From Planctomycetota bacterium (GTDB lineage Bacteria; Planctomycetota; Planctomycetia; Pirellulales; Pirellulaceae), in the NCBI GenBank assembly GCA_014238905.1, contig JABAAE010000019.1:1-64000 (forward strand): a stretch of DNA of 64,000 bases, given 5' to 3'. A program made the position numbers and the translations under genes. Positions 17,094 to 26,433 of the stretch are shown here, piece by piece (position 1 is the first letter of the stretch; every line of letters starts with the position of its first letter). The notes beneath the pieces were generated by a model. That model was given only the letters and a program-made list of their open reading frames with translations. It had not been told where the DNA came from and did no database searches.

Positions 17094-17876
17094 ATGCCCG
17101 AAGGCCACACTATCTTCCGAATGGCTTCTGATCATCGTCGGTGGTTGGCTGGCCAAACAACCATCGTATTGTCTCCGCAGGGGAGATTTCAGTCCGAAGC
17201 GGATCGCCTTTCCGGGTCAAAATTGGTCGATGTGGATTCCCACGGCAAACACCTTTTTTATCGCTGGTCCGACAACCGCGTTGTGCACATTCATCTTGGT
17301 TTGTACGGAAAGTTCAAGAAGTATGAGAATCCTCCCCCCCAGCCCCGGGGTGCAGTGCGAATGCGGGTAATCGGCAGGGAGATCACCGTTGATTTGAATG
17401 GTCCTAATCAATGCGACCTGATTTCTCCGGCCGAAGCGCTCGCCATTCGCGGCAGGTTGGGTGAAGATCCCATCAAGGAAGACGCTGATCCGGAGAAGGT
17501 CTGGTCGCGGATCCAGCGCAGCCGAAAGACGATCGGTGCGGCTTTGTTGGATCAGGGCCTGGTGGCTGGAATCGGCAATATTTATAGGGCTGAGATTCTC
17601 TTTATCTGTCGAATTAATCCGGAACGGCTGTGCAGCGAATTGACCTCTTCGGAATTTGAATCCATTTGGAACGAATCGGTGCAGCTGTTGCGTTTGGGCG
17701 CTGAAAAAAATCGAATCATCACGGTTCGCGCCGGTGATTCCATTTCCGCTCCGGACGGCAAATTAAGAAGGTTTCATGTTTACAAGCAATCCGAGTGCCC
17801 AGCTTGCCGGCGGTCGATTTTTTACTGGCAGTCTGCCAACCGAACCATCTACGCCTGTGATGTCTGTCAGGGTTAA
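17094..17876 (+). CDS. Fpg/Nei-family DNA glycosylase (endonuclease VIII-like)
   Basis: A base-excision-repair enzyme of the Fpg/Nei family, which removes oxidised bases and cuts the abasic site. It starts MPEGHTIFR: Pro2 is the catalytic nucleophile and Glu3 the general acid. MPEGHT is typical of the Nei-like (endonuclease VIII/Nei2) branch rather than Fpg (MPELPE). The helix-two-turn-helix region carries GLVAGIGNIYRAEILF, and the C-terminal zinc finger reads CPAC ... IYACDVCQ (CxxC-x~16-CxxC), complete. The length of 260 residues is normal. No ribosome binding site is obvious, but the start is fixed by the catalytic proline. It acts in the cytoplasm on DNA. Confidence 0.93.
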   Translation: MPEGHTIFRMASDHRRWLAGQTTIVLSPQGRFQSEADRLSGSKLVDVDSHGKHLFYRWSDNRVVHIHLGLYGKFKKYENPPPQPRGAVRMRVIGREITVDLNGPNQCDLISPAEALAIRGRLGEDPIKEDADPEKVWSRIQRSRKTIGAALLDQGLVAGIGNIYRAEILFICRINPERLCSELTSSEFESIWNESVQLLRLGAEKNRIITVRAGDSISAPDGKLRRFHVYKQSECPACRRSIFYWQSANRTIYACDVCQG

Positions 17877-18460
17877 CTTCGCTCAAACAGGAGCAGCCCT
17901 TTTAGGGGGGTGGCTTCCTGGCGGACTTTTTCGTTCAGGGGCCGTGCCGGCGGGTTTGCAATTCAGACCGAAAAAAGCTGCCAGTGAAGTCTGAGCTAGA
18001 TCCTACGGTTTCTCGAATAATCGTTGAAAACCGGGTGAACCGAACCATAGGAGTCTGCCTTTAGGGCAAAAAAACGCCAAGAATGAAAGGGTTGACGAGA
18101 ATTCTATTCTCCTCCTGTCAATTCACCGTGTATTATTAACTAACGGTGTATTATGGAGCTTTGGTCGATCCGTTTTGTGCAGATTATTGTCCGTCCCTTT
18201 CTGGGATTGGCTCGGTTTCGCAGAGGTGATCGATTCCTGCCTAGCTTTGTTATTGAATTTGCTGCCCAGCTGCGTGACCAATTTGGTAATTTTTCGCTCA
18301 CCGGTAGTGAACTAGTGTCCACAACAAAACAAATTCCCCTTATTCGTTTCTCCGCGGTTGTAACGACTGTTTTATGAATCCCTGTCTCCCGGTGTTGACG
18401 TTGATATTCCAGTTAAAGAAGGCCACCGATGATTCTACGATTCGACGGCAGCGGCCCGCG
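17877..18460. other. spacer upstream of the secretin N-domain gene
   Basis: No gene is supported. TGTATTAT occurs at about 18128-18135 and again about 22 bases later in A/T-rich surroundings, which may belong to the promoter region of the next gene. The frame of the next gene is open from an ATG at 18374, so the last 87 bases may be coding. Confidence 0.4.
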
Positions 18461-21154
18461 ATGTTTAGAGGCACTTCAGCAGCCGTTGTGATCGGGCTGC
18501 TATTTGTCGGACCACTGTCGGCCGCTCTTCAGGAGACCCGTTTAGAACAGCCTCCAACGCTTCGTACTACCGGTTCGAGCACCGCGCCGGAAACACCTGT
18601 TGAAACCCCTGCTGTCGGTCAGCAGTCTGTTGACGACCAAACACCGACCACCGGTGGCCAAGAAAAGAAATTGTTCTTTACCTTCGGCGGTTCGAAATGG
18701 CGAGATGTTATCGAATGGCTCGCCGAAACCTCAGGGCTGGCGTTGCACACCAACGATTTTCCAACAGGCAGTTTTTCCTATACGGATTCGAAGTCGTTTA
18801 CCGTTCAGGAAGCGATTGATCGCGTTAACCTTTTTCTGTTGCCCGAAGGCTATACTCTGGTTCGAAGTGGCCGCCTGTTATCGGTTATCAATCTCAATGA
18901 TCCTCGCAGTGTGAAACAGCTCGATGCTTTGTCCCGGTTGGTCTCGATCGAAGATCTCGACACGACACCGGACCATGACGTCGTCAAGTGTATCTTTCCG
19001 TTAGGTGAGTTGGCAGCCAGCGATGCGGTTGAAGAATTGTTGCCGTTGAACCTGATCAAACCTCCCGACGTTTTTACCAAGACCAATCAGTTGTTGATCA
19101 CCGACACCGCCGTCAAACTAAGGACCGCGCGAAAAATTATTGGCGCTTTTGAGCCTGATACCCTGGAAAATGGGACCGTTGTCAAGAGCTTTTCTCTACA
19201 GCATGTCGACGCCGAAGACGTTTTGGTTGTCGCCAGACCACATCTGGGATTGGCGACCGGAGAAATGATCGGAATCGATGTCAGCCTTTCGGCTGATGTG
19301 AAGGGGAAAAATATTTTTGTGACCGGGGTAGAGGACAAAGTGAAGGTCATCGAGGGACTGATCAAGTCCATTGATGTCTCGGAAAAAAAACTGACTGACA
19401 GTGATGGCAATGCTGTCCTCATTTCTCATTCGGTCCGAGGCGGTAATGTTGATGTGGTGTACAACGTCTTGTTAACACTTTTGGCTGACAAGTCGGTCCG
19501 GTTGTCGATGGATAAAACGGCAGAGAGCATTGTGGCCCTGGCAACGCCAGACATTCAAAAAGACATCGCCGAAACGGTGAGGCAGTTGCAAGCTGCTGAA
19601 GCGGAATTTGCTATTATTCCACTGAAGACGATTGATCCCTATTTTGCCATTTCGCTCTTGGAAGAAATGCTCGACCTTTCTGATAGTCAGGCGACCGATG
19701 CCTCGACGTCATCGAGTTCTTCTCGCCGGAGTCCGGAGGAAGATTGGTGGCGTCGTCGGATGGGTGGTGGCCAGCAGCAAACAGTGGTTTCCAAGCCTAA
19801 GATCGATGCCGATCCCGGAAATAACCGGCTTTTCGTGCGGGGAAAGAAACATGAAATCGAACAAATCAAGAAAATCGTGGCTGAATTGGACCAGGGAGCG
19901 GCAACCAGCACTGACACGATTCGAATTATTCCGATCCGTGGCAAAATGGCGGAGCAGGCTTTGTTGATGACCGTCCGGTTTTGGCGACAGGCCAACCCGG
20001 TTTATTACTACCAGAGTCTTGAGCTTGATCGGGCGGAGCCATTGGAACGGATTTTGAATCCATCCAAACTTCCGCCAGAAGACGTTGAAGGATCTTCGAC
20101 TAGTCCGTCAGATCTAAAAATTCCAAAGATCCGTCTGCTGACACAAGATCCTAACGCCAAGGGTGATCCGATTCGTTGCCAATCGACTCCCCGAGGTTTG
20201 CTCTTGCAATGCGAAGATCCCAAGGCCCTGGATGCTTTTGAAAAACTCTTGCGCACGATCTATGGTCCGGCAGAATCGGAAGCATCACCCCCAGTCGTTT
20301 TTTATCTCAAACATGCCAAGCCGGATGTCGCGATTAGAACCCTGGCGGAGTTGTTAGATGGCGCAGAATTTGCAAAAGAGGCGGAAGCCGATACGCTCGT
20401 TAATGGTCTCGTTGGAGGTTCTTCGAGTTTGTTTTTAGGAAGCCTTGTGACGTCACGTGAGGGAACCTTGTCGATGATTTCGGGGACCATTACGGTGGTT
20501 GCCGAAACTCGCCTGAATCGCTTGATCGCCCAGGGAACCGTCAGTGACATAGAGATGATTGAAGGGTTTCTAAAAATTATTGACAAGGACAATAGTATTA
20601 CCAGCATCGAGACCTACGGGATTTCGCACGTGATCGAATTGGAACATGTCGATGCATCAGAGGTCGCTATTTCGCTTCGGGAGGCCTTTGCCGGAAGAGT
20701 TGCGGGCAACTCATCGACTGGCTCTCAAGGTGGAAAGCAACAGCCCAATTCCAAAGGAAGCCGGGGACAGGGCCAGGAACAGGATCGCCAGCGGCAAGAA
20801 GACGGTGGTCAAAACAAAGGAAATGAGGGTCGTCCTTCCGGCCGCCAACCGCAGGGCGGCAGTGGAGGAAAAAACCAGGAACCTCAAATGACCATCGCTG
20901 TCCATGAACCGAGTAACAGTTTGATTGTGACCGCGCCCGAACAACTTTTCCGAGAAGTGGAACAGCTGGTCAAGACGATTGACAAGCGATCCCGACAAAC
21001 GGTCGAGGTTTTGAAGTTGCCCAGAGACCTTTCCCAGGAACTTCAGCAGATTCTCACCGGGCAGGTTCCGGTGGGCAGAAGGGCTTCTGGGAGCGGATCG
21101 ACCAGAACGACTCCATCGAGTTCTCAGTCGCAGCGGAAAACGAACGGCCGTTAA
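18461..21154 (+). CDS. periplasmic protein with about eight secretin N-domain repeats
   Basis: An 897-residue exported protein (926 if translation begins at 18374; the ATG at 18461 puts the signal peptide MFRGTSAAVVIGLLFV at the N-terminus and is preferred). After a Thr/Pro linker come a secretin/TonB short N-terminal-like domain (FTFGGSKWRDVIEWL...) and then a chain of about seven NolW-type secretin N-domains, each with the pattern of a strand, xHxDAxxV, a helix, a strand NxLxVxG and a helix ending in hIxxhD (for example VKSFSLQHVDAEDVL and VIELEHVDASEVA). These domains form the periplasmic rings of type II/III secretion and pilus secretins. The C-terminal beta-barrel pore domain is not visible. 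A Gly/Gln/Asn-rich linker lies at about residues 785-840. No pilus or secretion genes are adjacent. It may be a periplasmic ring or partner protein; function is unknown. Confidence 0.78.
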   Translation: MFRGTSAAVVIGLLFVGPLSAALQETRLEQPPTLRTTGSSTAPETPVETPAVGQQSVDDQTPTTGGQEKKLFFTFGGSKWRDVIEWLAETSGLALHTNDFPTGSFSYTDSKSFTVQEAIDRVNLFLLPEGYTLVRSGRLLSVINLNDPRSVKQLDALSRLVSIEDLDTTPDHDVVKCIFPLGELAASDAVEELLPLNLIKPPDVFTKTNQLLITDTAVKLRTARKIIGAFEPDTLENGTVVKSFSLQHVDAEDVLVVARPHLGLATGEMIGIDVSLSADVKGKNIFVTGVEDKVKVIEGLIKSIDVSEKKLTDSDGNAVLISHSVRGGNVDVVYNVLLTLLADKSVRLSMDKTAESIVALATPDIQKDIAETVRQLQAAEAEFAIIPLKTIDPYFAISLLEEMLDLSDSQATDASTSSSSSRRSPEEDWWRRRMGGGQQQTVVSKPKIDADPGNNRLFVRGKKHEIEQIKKIVAELDQGAATSTDTIRIIPIRGKMAEQALLMTVRFWRQANPVYYYQSLELDRAEPLERILNPSKLPPEDVEGSSTSPSDLKIPKIRLLTQDPNAKGDPIRCQSTPRGLLLQCEDPKALDAFEKLLRTIYGPAESEASPPVVFYLKHAKPDVAIRTLAELLDGAEFAKEAEADTLVNGLVGGSSSLFLGSLVTSREGTLSMISGTITVVAETRLNRLIAQGTVSDIEMIEGFLKIIDKDNSITSIETYGISHVIELEHVDASEVAISLREAFAGRVAGNSSTGSQGGKQQPNSKGSRGQGQEQDRQRQEDGGQNKGNEGRPSGRQPQGGSGGKNQEPQMTIAVHEPSNSLIVTAPEQLFREVEQLVKTIDKRSRQTVEVLKLPRDLSQELQQILTGQVPVGRRASGSGSTRTTPSSSQSQRKTNGR

Positions 21155-21386
21155 TGAGTGGAGATGGGATCTGGTTATTTTTAATATCGACGATCACTTG
21201 TTGTACTTTGACTAACCCGATTTGGACGAATCCGAGTAGCAACAAAGACCGAATCGGTACCCCATCCGATGTTGATGGGCAGCGTGAAGGAGATTGAAGA
21301 CCTCTGATTTTGAACTAAACCCTTGGGTGATGTAGCCTGCTGCAACACAATCTATTTTGGAAACACATTTCAAAGCATTCAGTCAA

Positions 21387-22985
21387 ATGAAATTCATGAT
21401 TCGACTTCGTTTTCTGGCTTCAGCAGCCTTGGCGTTTGTTTTCTGGACGCATTTATCGGGTCCCTTGATCGGACAGGCGGGTTTGCGAGATTCGTTGGAA
21501 AAGCTGGATCGAAACCAGAATGGCTACATCGAACCTGACGAAGTCACGCCGTTATCTCGGCCGTATCTCGAACGCATCCTCAAGGGACGTTCTCGTCGCA
21601 GCAATTTCAGGTTCGATCGCCCCTACCGGATTTCTCAGATTCAGGAATCGGCCCGGGTCTATTATGCCCTTGAGAATGGTGTTAGCGGCGAGGATGTGCG
21701 TCCTGAGGGTGAGGCGACCGTCAAAGCTTTTGGACCTGACGGAAAGATGCCGCTGGTTCCTGAATTCGGATTGGGTGATATTAAATTTCCCTACACACAG
21801 GCGGACCTGAACGAAGCCGATAATACCTTGCGACGTAATGACTCCAATCGAGACGGGCATATTGATCGCCGCGAAGCCGCACGGTCTCGCTGGACACACA
21901 GGAATCCGTTTGATGACGATCTTGACGGAGACGGTCGGCTGAGCCGCCTTGAATTGGGACAAAGATATGCTCGCAGACGTTTGCTATCGGGAGCCAATGA
22001 TGAGTTGATCCGCCGGTATATGCGTTTAGGCAGTGAAGTGAAATCATCTGTCAAAGAAGAACCGAGCCGAAGTAGCCGAAGCTCTTGGCGGCAACGCGGG
22101 TCGGTGGCGTGGCTCGGAGGAAGCGTGCTGGAAAGATTCGATCGCGATAAAGATGGAAAACTCAGTGAAACCGAAGCGACGAGTGTTGGTGTACCTTTTG
22201 GCAGAATGGATGCCAACCGAGACGGAGAAATTACACGCGAAGAGCTTCAGAGCGTGGTGGTAGAGCTGCAAAAAGAAGCCGGCGAAATCACCGAAGGTCT
22301 TCCCGGTTGGTTTTACGAATTCGATACCGACAAAGATGGTCAGGTGGCGATGTCGGAGTTTTCCGAAGATTGGGATGATGCCAAGCTGGCTGAGTTCAAA
22401 GAGTTTGACCTAAACGAAGATGGATTGTTGACCGCTAACGAGATTCTCAAATCCTCGTCCGTCATCGGGGGTACATTTCGAAACGAAGAAGCTCAGGTGT
22501 TGCCGCCACGCAGGACCATCATCTCGGAGATCGACGTCACCGATGATTTTATCATCAACCAACTCAAGGTTCAGATTTCCATCACCCACACCTACGTCAG
22601 TTTTCTGGATGCCTATCTGACGGGTCCGGAGGGTCAGCGGGTGGAGTTGTTTTCTCAGGTTGGTGGATCGGACGATCATTTTGACAGGACGATTTTTGAC
22701 GATCAATCTCAGGCCCCGATTACCAAGGGAAAAGGGCCGTTTAATGGCACCTACCGCCCCAAAGCGCTCGATAAAAAACAACCTGGTCTGGCGAGTTTTA
22801 AGGGCAAAAGCGTCAAGGGGGTTTGGCAGTTAGTGATTCGGGGGACCCGCAACGAGAGGTTTGGAATGCTGAACAGTTGGGGATTGACCGTGACCCCAGA
22901 TAAAGATGCTGAATTGGCTGTCGAATCGACACCCTCTGCTGAAGCAAAACCGCTTGGCGGCTTGATTGATTTTCTGAAAAAATAG
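21387..22985 (+). CDS. exported EF-hand protein with C-terminal proprotein-convertase P domain
   Basis: A 532-residue secreted protein. After the signal peptide (MKFMIRLRFLASAALAFVFW) there are about seven EF-hand-like calcium loops of the DxDxDGxIxxxE type: DRNQNGYIEPDE, DSNRDGHIDRRE, DLDGDGRLSRLE, DRDKDGKLSETE, DANRDGEITREE, DTDKDGQVAMSE and DLNEDGLLTANE. Residues about 385-515 match the P/homo B domain of subtilisin-like proprotein convertases (INQLKVQISITHTYVSFLDA, LTGPEGQRVELFSQVGG, GVWQLVIRG, LNSWGLTV). No protease domain is present, so it is probably a calcium-binding adhesion or matrix protein. The frame is open from 21357, but the ATG at 21387 starts the signal peptide. It follows the secretin N-domain gene by about 230 bp on the same strand. 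Confidence 0.85.
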   Translation: MKFMIRLRFLASAALAFVFWTHLSGPLIGQAGLRDSLEKLDRNQNGYIEPDEVTPLSRPYLERILKGRSRRSNFRFDRPYRISQIQESARVYYALENGVSGEDVRPEGEATVKAFGPDGKMPLVPEFGLGDIKFPYTQADLNEADNTLRRNDSNRDGHIDRREAARSRWTHRNPFDDDLDGDGRLSRLELGQRYARRRLLSGANDELIRRYMRLGSEVKSSVKEEPSRSSRSSWRQRGSVAWLGGSVLERFDRDKDGKLSETEATSVGVPFGRMDANRDGEITREELQSVVVELQKEAGEITEGLPGWFYEFDTDKDGQVAMSEFSEDWDDAKLAEFKEFDLNEDGLLTANEILKSSSVIGGTFRNEEAQVLPPRRTIISEIDVTDDFIINQLKVQISITHTYVSFLDAYLTGPEGQRVELFSQVGGSDDHFDRTIFDDQSQAPITKGKGPFNGTYRPKALDKKQPGLASFKGKSVKGVWQLVIRGTRNERFGMLNSWGLTVTPDKDAELAVESTPSAEAKPLGGLIDFLKK

Positions 22986-23162
22986 CGTTTAAACGGTCAC
23001 CAGATTTTCGTTCGACAGGCAGTTCCCCTTCAAGAGTGAATGGGGGCCGCTGGGCTGGTTTTCTGGGAGGCGAAAGCGATGAGTCCTCCTCCTGGACGGT
23101 TTTGGGAAGGTTTTACTGCGGCGGCTTAGGGAAAGTCCTGGCCGCAATGAAGATTCGTGGTG

Positions 23163-24569
23163 TCAGAATAATTCTTTGATCGCTTTCCCCTCGGCCAAAA
23201 GATCGTAGGGGCGTCCTTGGTTGTCTTCGACAATGACCTCTTCGATTCCCATGGAGTGATGAATTGTTTTCGCGATGTCGGAAGGGGTAACCGGATGCTG
23301 ATCAGGGTACTCCGCAAATTTGTCCGAAGCTCCGAATACTTGTCCTCCTCGTATTCCTCCCCCGGCAAGCAGGACGCTTTGACAAGCTGTCCAGTGATCT
23401 CTGCCCGCACCGGATATCCCACCGGATCTGGGGTCTCCAATTTTTGGTTTGCGACCCATCTCGCTATTGACGACCACCAAGGTATCGTCGAGAAGATTAT
23501 GTTGGCTTAGATCTTCCAGTAACGCTGAATAACAACGGTCAAATTCCGGAAGGAGATTCGCTTTGAGGCAGTTGAAATTGTTGCCGTGAGTGTCCCAGCT
23601 ACCCGCACTTTTGCATTTGTCTTTGAGGCCTTCGTCATATTTCCAAAAAACAGTTACAAACGGTACGCCCGCTTGAACCAGTCGCCGGGTCATCAAAAGG
23701 CTCATGCCATTGACGGTCTCACCATAACGTTGGCGAGTGGTTTGGGATTCCTGTTTCAAATCAAACGCGTCGGCCGTTCCCGATGCCGACAGTAGACTGA
23801 GAGCTTTCTGCTTTTGTAAGTCGTAGGCTTGGATTCCGGGATTGGAATCCAGTTCCCGCCGCGCCAAGTCCAGTGAATCACGCAAGGTGGCTCGTTCGCT
23901 CAATCTCCCGGCATTGAGTCCGCTACCCACCGAAAGCGTCGGCGCCATGAATTTGAGTGGGATCTCCGGATTGTTTTTCAGGCAGAATGGATCGTGCGAA
24001 ACACCCAGGCGGGCGGCGAATTGCCCGGGGCGAGTATACGGTGCCCTGCTCGGTTGGTGGGGCAGCGTGATCACTTGAGGTAGAGATCGGTGGGGTGGAC
24101 GAACCGACCCGATCACGCTGCCGACGAACGGCCAGTCATCCTTGTACGGTCGGCGGTCGTTGCCCTGAGTCCGAAAGGTGTTGTCAGGCGCTTTTCCGGT
24201 TAAATGGTAGTAGTACCCGGCGTGATGATCACCGGTCGCTTTTCCGCCATCGGTTACGCCATGCACCAAGGCCATATGGTGTGCTTGCTTGGCTGTCAGC
24301 GGCAGATGTTCACAGAGTTGAATGTCCGCACTGGTCGTTCGAATAGGCTGGAACGGACCGCGATAGGAATCAGGGGCGTTTGGTTTGAGGTCCCAGGTGT
24401 CAATATGGGAAGCTCCCCCGCAAAGAAAAAACAGGATCGTTGATTTGGCCGCCGCAGGGCGTTGGGGCGAGTCGGTCTGTGTTGGTTGTTGGGCAGCGGC
24501 GGGTTTGCCAAATTTCAAACCGGCGTAGCCGACCGATGAAGCAACGAGAAAGGTTCTGCGGTTTAGCAT
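23163..24569 (-). CDS. DUF1501 protein with Tat-type signal
   Basis: A 468-residue DUF1501 protein, a family abundant in Planctomycetota and distantly related to alkaline phosphatase/sulfatase-fold enzymes; its function is unknown. It begins LNRRTFLVASSVGYAG, a twin-arginine signal, so it is exported folded. Family blocks seen: ILFFLCGGASHIDTWDLKP (metal-ligand-like Asp), SWDTHGNNFNCLK, LVVVNSEMGRKPKI and GRDHWTACQSVLLAGGGIRGGQVFGASD. Unlike the other two intact DUF1501 genes here, it has no PSD1 gene beside it; it converges with the EF-hand gene and diverges from the aldehyde dehydrogenase gene. Confidence 0.93.
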   Translation of the reverse strand: MLNRRTFLVASSVGYAGLKFGKPAAAQQPTQTDSPQRPAAAKSTILFFLCGGASHIDTWDLKPNAPDSYRGPFQPIRTTSADIQLCEHLPLTAKQAHHMALVHGVTDGGKATGDHHAGYYYHLTGKAPDNTFRTQGNDRRPYKDDWPFVGSVIGSVRPPHRSLPQVITLPHQPSRAPYTRPGQFAARLGVSHDPFCLKNNPEIPLKFMAPTLSVGSGLNAGRLSERATLRDSLDLARRELDSNPGIQAYDLQKQKALSLLSASGTADAFDLKQESQTTRQRYGETVNGMSLLMTRRLVQAGVPFVTVFWKYDEGLKDKCKSAGSWDTHGNNFNCLKANLLPEFDRCYSALLEDLSQHNLLDDTLVVVNSEMGRKPKIGDPRSGGISGAGRDHWTACQSVLLAGGGIRGGQVFGASDKFAEYPDQHPVTPSDIAKTIHHSMGIEEVIVEDNQGRPYDLLAEGKAIKELF

Positions 24570-24824
24570 GACAGTGGGTGGTCTAACGGTGGATTCGACA
24601 AATCAGGGAAGCGTTTACCTCTATTGAATCGCAATCCGGACGTTTTATCAAGTTTTTACCTTTTGTCTTAAGGGCGTGCCAGCAACTTCACCCTTGATAA
24701 ATCATGACGCTGGCTTCAATTGAGCGTGAAGCTGCGGTATAAAACGTATCGATGCGATCAGGCCGTCAGAGTTGCCCTGCACACCAATGATTGGTGATTT
24801 TCTAATTTCCCCGTGGAGTCAGCC

Positions 24825-26333
24825 ATGTTACTATCCCAAGCAGCCCCGGATTGTCAGCCCCATACTCAGGATTTTTTGAATCAGGAACACGGTTTATTGA
24901 TCGATGGCAGCTGGGTGGCTGCTGTGTCGGGTGAAAAGTTCGAAGTGAAGAACCCGGCCAATGGCCAAGTGATCGCAATGGTTGCCGAAGGTGACCAAGC
25001 CGATGTAGATCGTGCGGTTGCTGCGGCCCGTAAGGCATTCGAGGGCGGACCTTGGCCGCAGATGACGGCTTCGCAGCGGGGCAAGCTCATTTGGAAACTG
25101 GCCGATTTACTCGAGGAAAATCTCGAAGAATTTGCTGAGCTGGAGTCTTTGGATAATGGTAAACCCCGTGTGGTGGCGGCTGCGGCTGATGTCCCGTTGG
25201 CGGTTGACCTGTTTCGCTACATGGCAGGTTGGACCACGAAAATTGAAGGGAGCACGATTCCCATTTCGGTTCCCTATATGCCGGGCGCCGAATTTCACTC
25301 TTACACGCACCGTGAGCCGGTTGGCGTGGTAGGACAGATTATTCCATGGAATTTTCCGCTGCTGATGGCGGCCTGGAAACTAGGCCCAGCTTTGGCAACC
25401 GGTTGTACCGTCGTTCTCAAAGTGGCCGAAGAAACACCCATGAGTGCGCTGCGTCTGGGGCAGCTTATCCAGGAGGCGGGCTTTCCCAACGGGGTGGTCA
25501 ATATTATTACCGGATTTGGGGAAACCGCCGGCGCGGCTCTGGCGGCTCACGCTGATGTCGACAAGGTGGCATTCACCGGTTCGACTGAGGTGGGCAAGTT
25601 GATCGTCAAAGCTGCCGGAGAATCGAATCTAAAAAAAGTCACCTTGGAGCTTGGTGGCAAAAGCCCCAATATCGTCCTTCCCGATGCGGATCTCTCCGTG
25701 GCGATTCCGGGAGCGGCCAACGCCATTTTCTTTAATCATGGTCAATGTTGTTGCGCCGGTTCGAGGTTGTTTGTCCACCGGAGTCAATTTGACGAGGTAG
25801 TCGATGGAATCGCTGCCGCAGCTAGCGAGATTCAGGTCGGCCCAGGAATGCATCCGGATTCTCAGATGGGGCCGATGGTCTCTCAGATTCAGCAAGACCG
25901 CGTTTGTGGTTATCTGGAATCCGGTCTACGGGAAGGTGCCCAAGCGGTCGTTGGCGGTCATCGGACTGAGGGAGACGGTTTTTTTGTGGAGCCGACCGTT
26001 CTGGTCAATACGGAGTCACAAATGCAGGTGATTCAAGAGGAAATTTTCGGTCCCGTTGTGGCCGCGGTGGCCTATGAGGATCCGGCAGATCTTATTCAGT
26101 CCGCCAACGATAGTATTTATGGATTGGCAGCGGCCGTTTGGACACGTGACATCAGCAAGGGACATCAATTTGCCAAAAAGCTGAGGGCGGGCAGCGTTTG
26201 GGTGAATTGTTACAACGTCTTTGACGCGGCATTACCTTTTGGTGGATTTAAGCAATCCGGTTGGGGGCGCGAAATGGGGCGTGAGGCCATCGATTTGTAT
26301 ACCGAAACCAAGGCGGTAACTCTTCAGCTTTAA
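24825..26333 (+). CDS. NAD(P)-dependent aldehyde dehydrogenase
   Basis: A full-length member of the ALDH superfamily (502 residues), oxidising aldehydes to acids with NAD(P). The signatures are complete: IIPWNFPLLMAAWKLGPAL (substrate tunnel and oxyanion Asn), FTGSTEVGKLI (cofactor loop), LELGGKSPNIV (general base Glu) and FFNHGQCCCAGSRLFVH (catalytic Cys309), then EEIFGPV near residue 405. The CCC motif and overall pattern resemble the ALDH2/betaine-aldehyde branch. A GTG at 24813 is in frame, but the ATG at 24825 has GGAG six bases upstream. It is cytoplasmic and stands alone between divergent and convergent neighbours, so its aldehyde cannot be inferred from context. Confidence 0.95.
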   Translation: MLLSQAAPDCQPHTQDFLNQEHGLLIDGSWVAAVSGEKFEVKNPANGQVIAMVAEGDQADVDRAVAAARKAFEGGPWPQMTASQRGKLIWKLADLLEENLEEFAELESLDNGKPRVVAAAADVPLAVDLFRYMAGWTTKIEGSTIPISVPYMPGAEFHSYTHREPVGVVGQIIPWNFPLLMAAWKLGPALATGCTVVLKVAEETPMSALRLGQLIQEAGFPNGVVNIITGFGETAGAALAAHADVDKVAFTGSTEVGKLIVKAAGESNLKKVTLELGGKSPNIVLPDADLSVAIPGAANAIFFNHGQCCCAGSRLFVHRSQFDEVVDGIAAAASEIQVGPGMHPDSQMGPMVSQIQQDRVCGYLESGLREGAQAVVGGHRTEGDGFFVEPTVLVNTESQMQVIQEEIFGPVVAAVAYEDPADLIQSANDSIYGLAAAVWTRDISKGHQFAKKLRAGSVWVNCYNVFDAALPFGGFKQSGWGREMGREAIDLYTETKAVTLQL

Positions 26334-26433
26334 ACGGTGAATCGAAAATCGTCTTTTCCCGATCCATCAGGCGGTTGCTGACCGGCAAGTGCGCTCGGGA
26401 ATGACCGGTTGGGGACCAGCCTGACGGGGGAAG

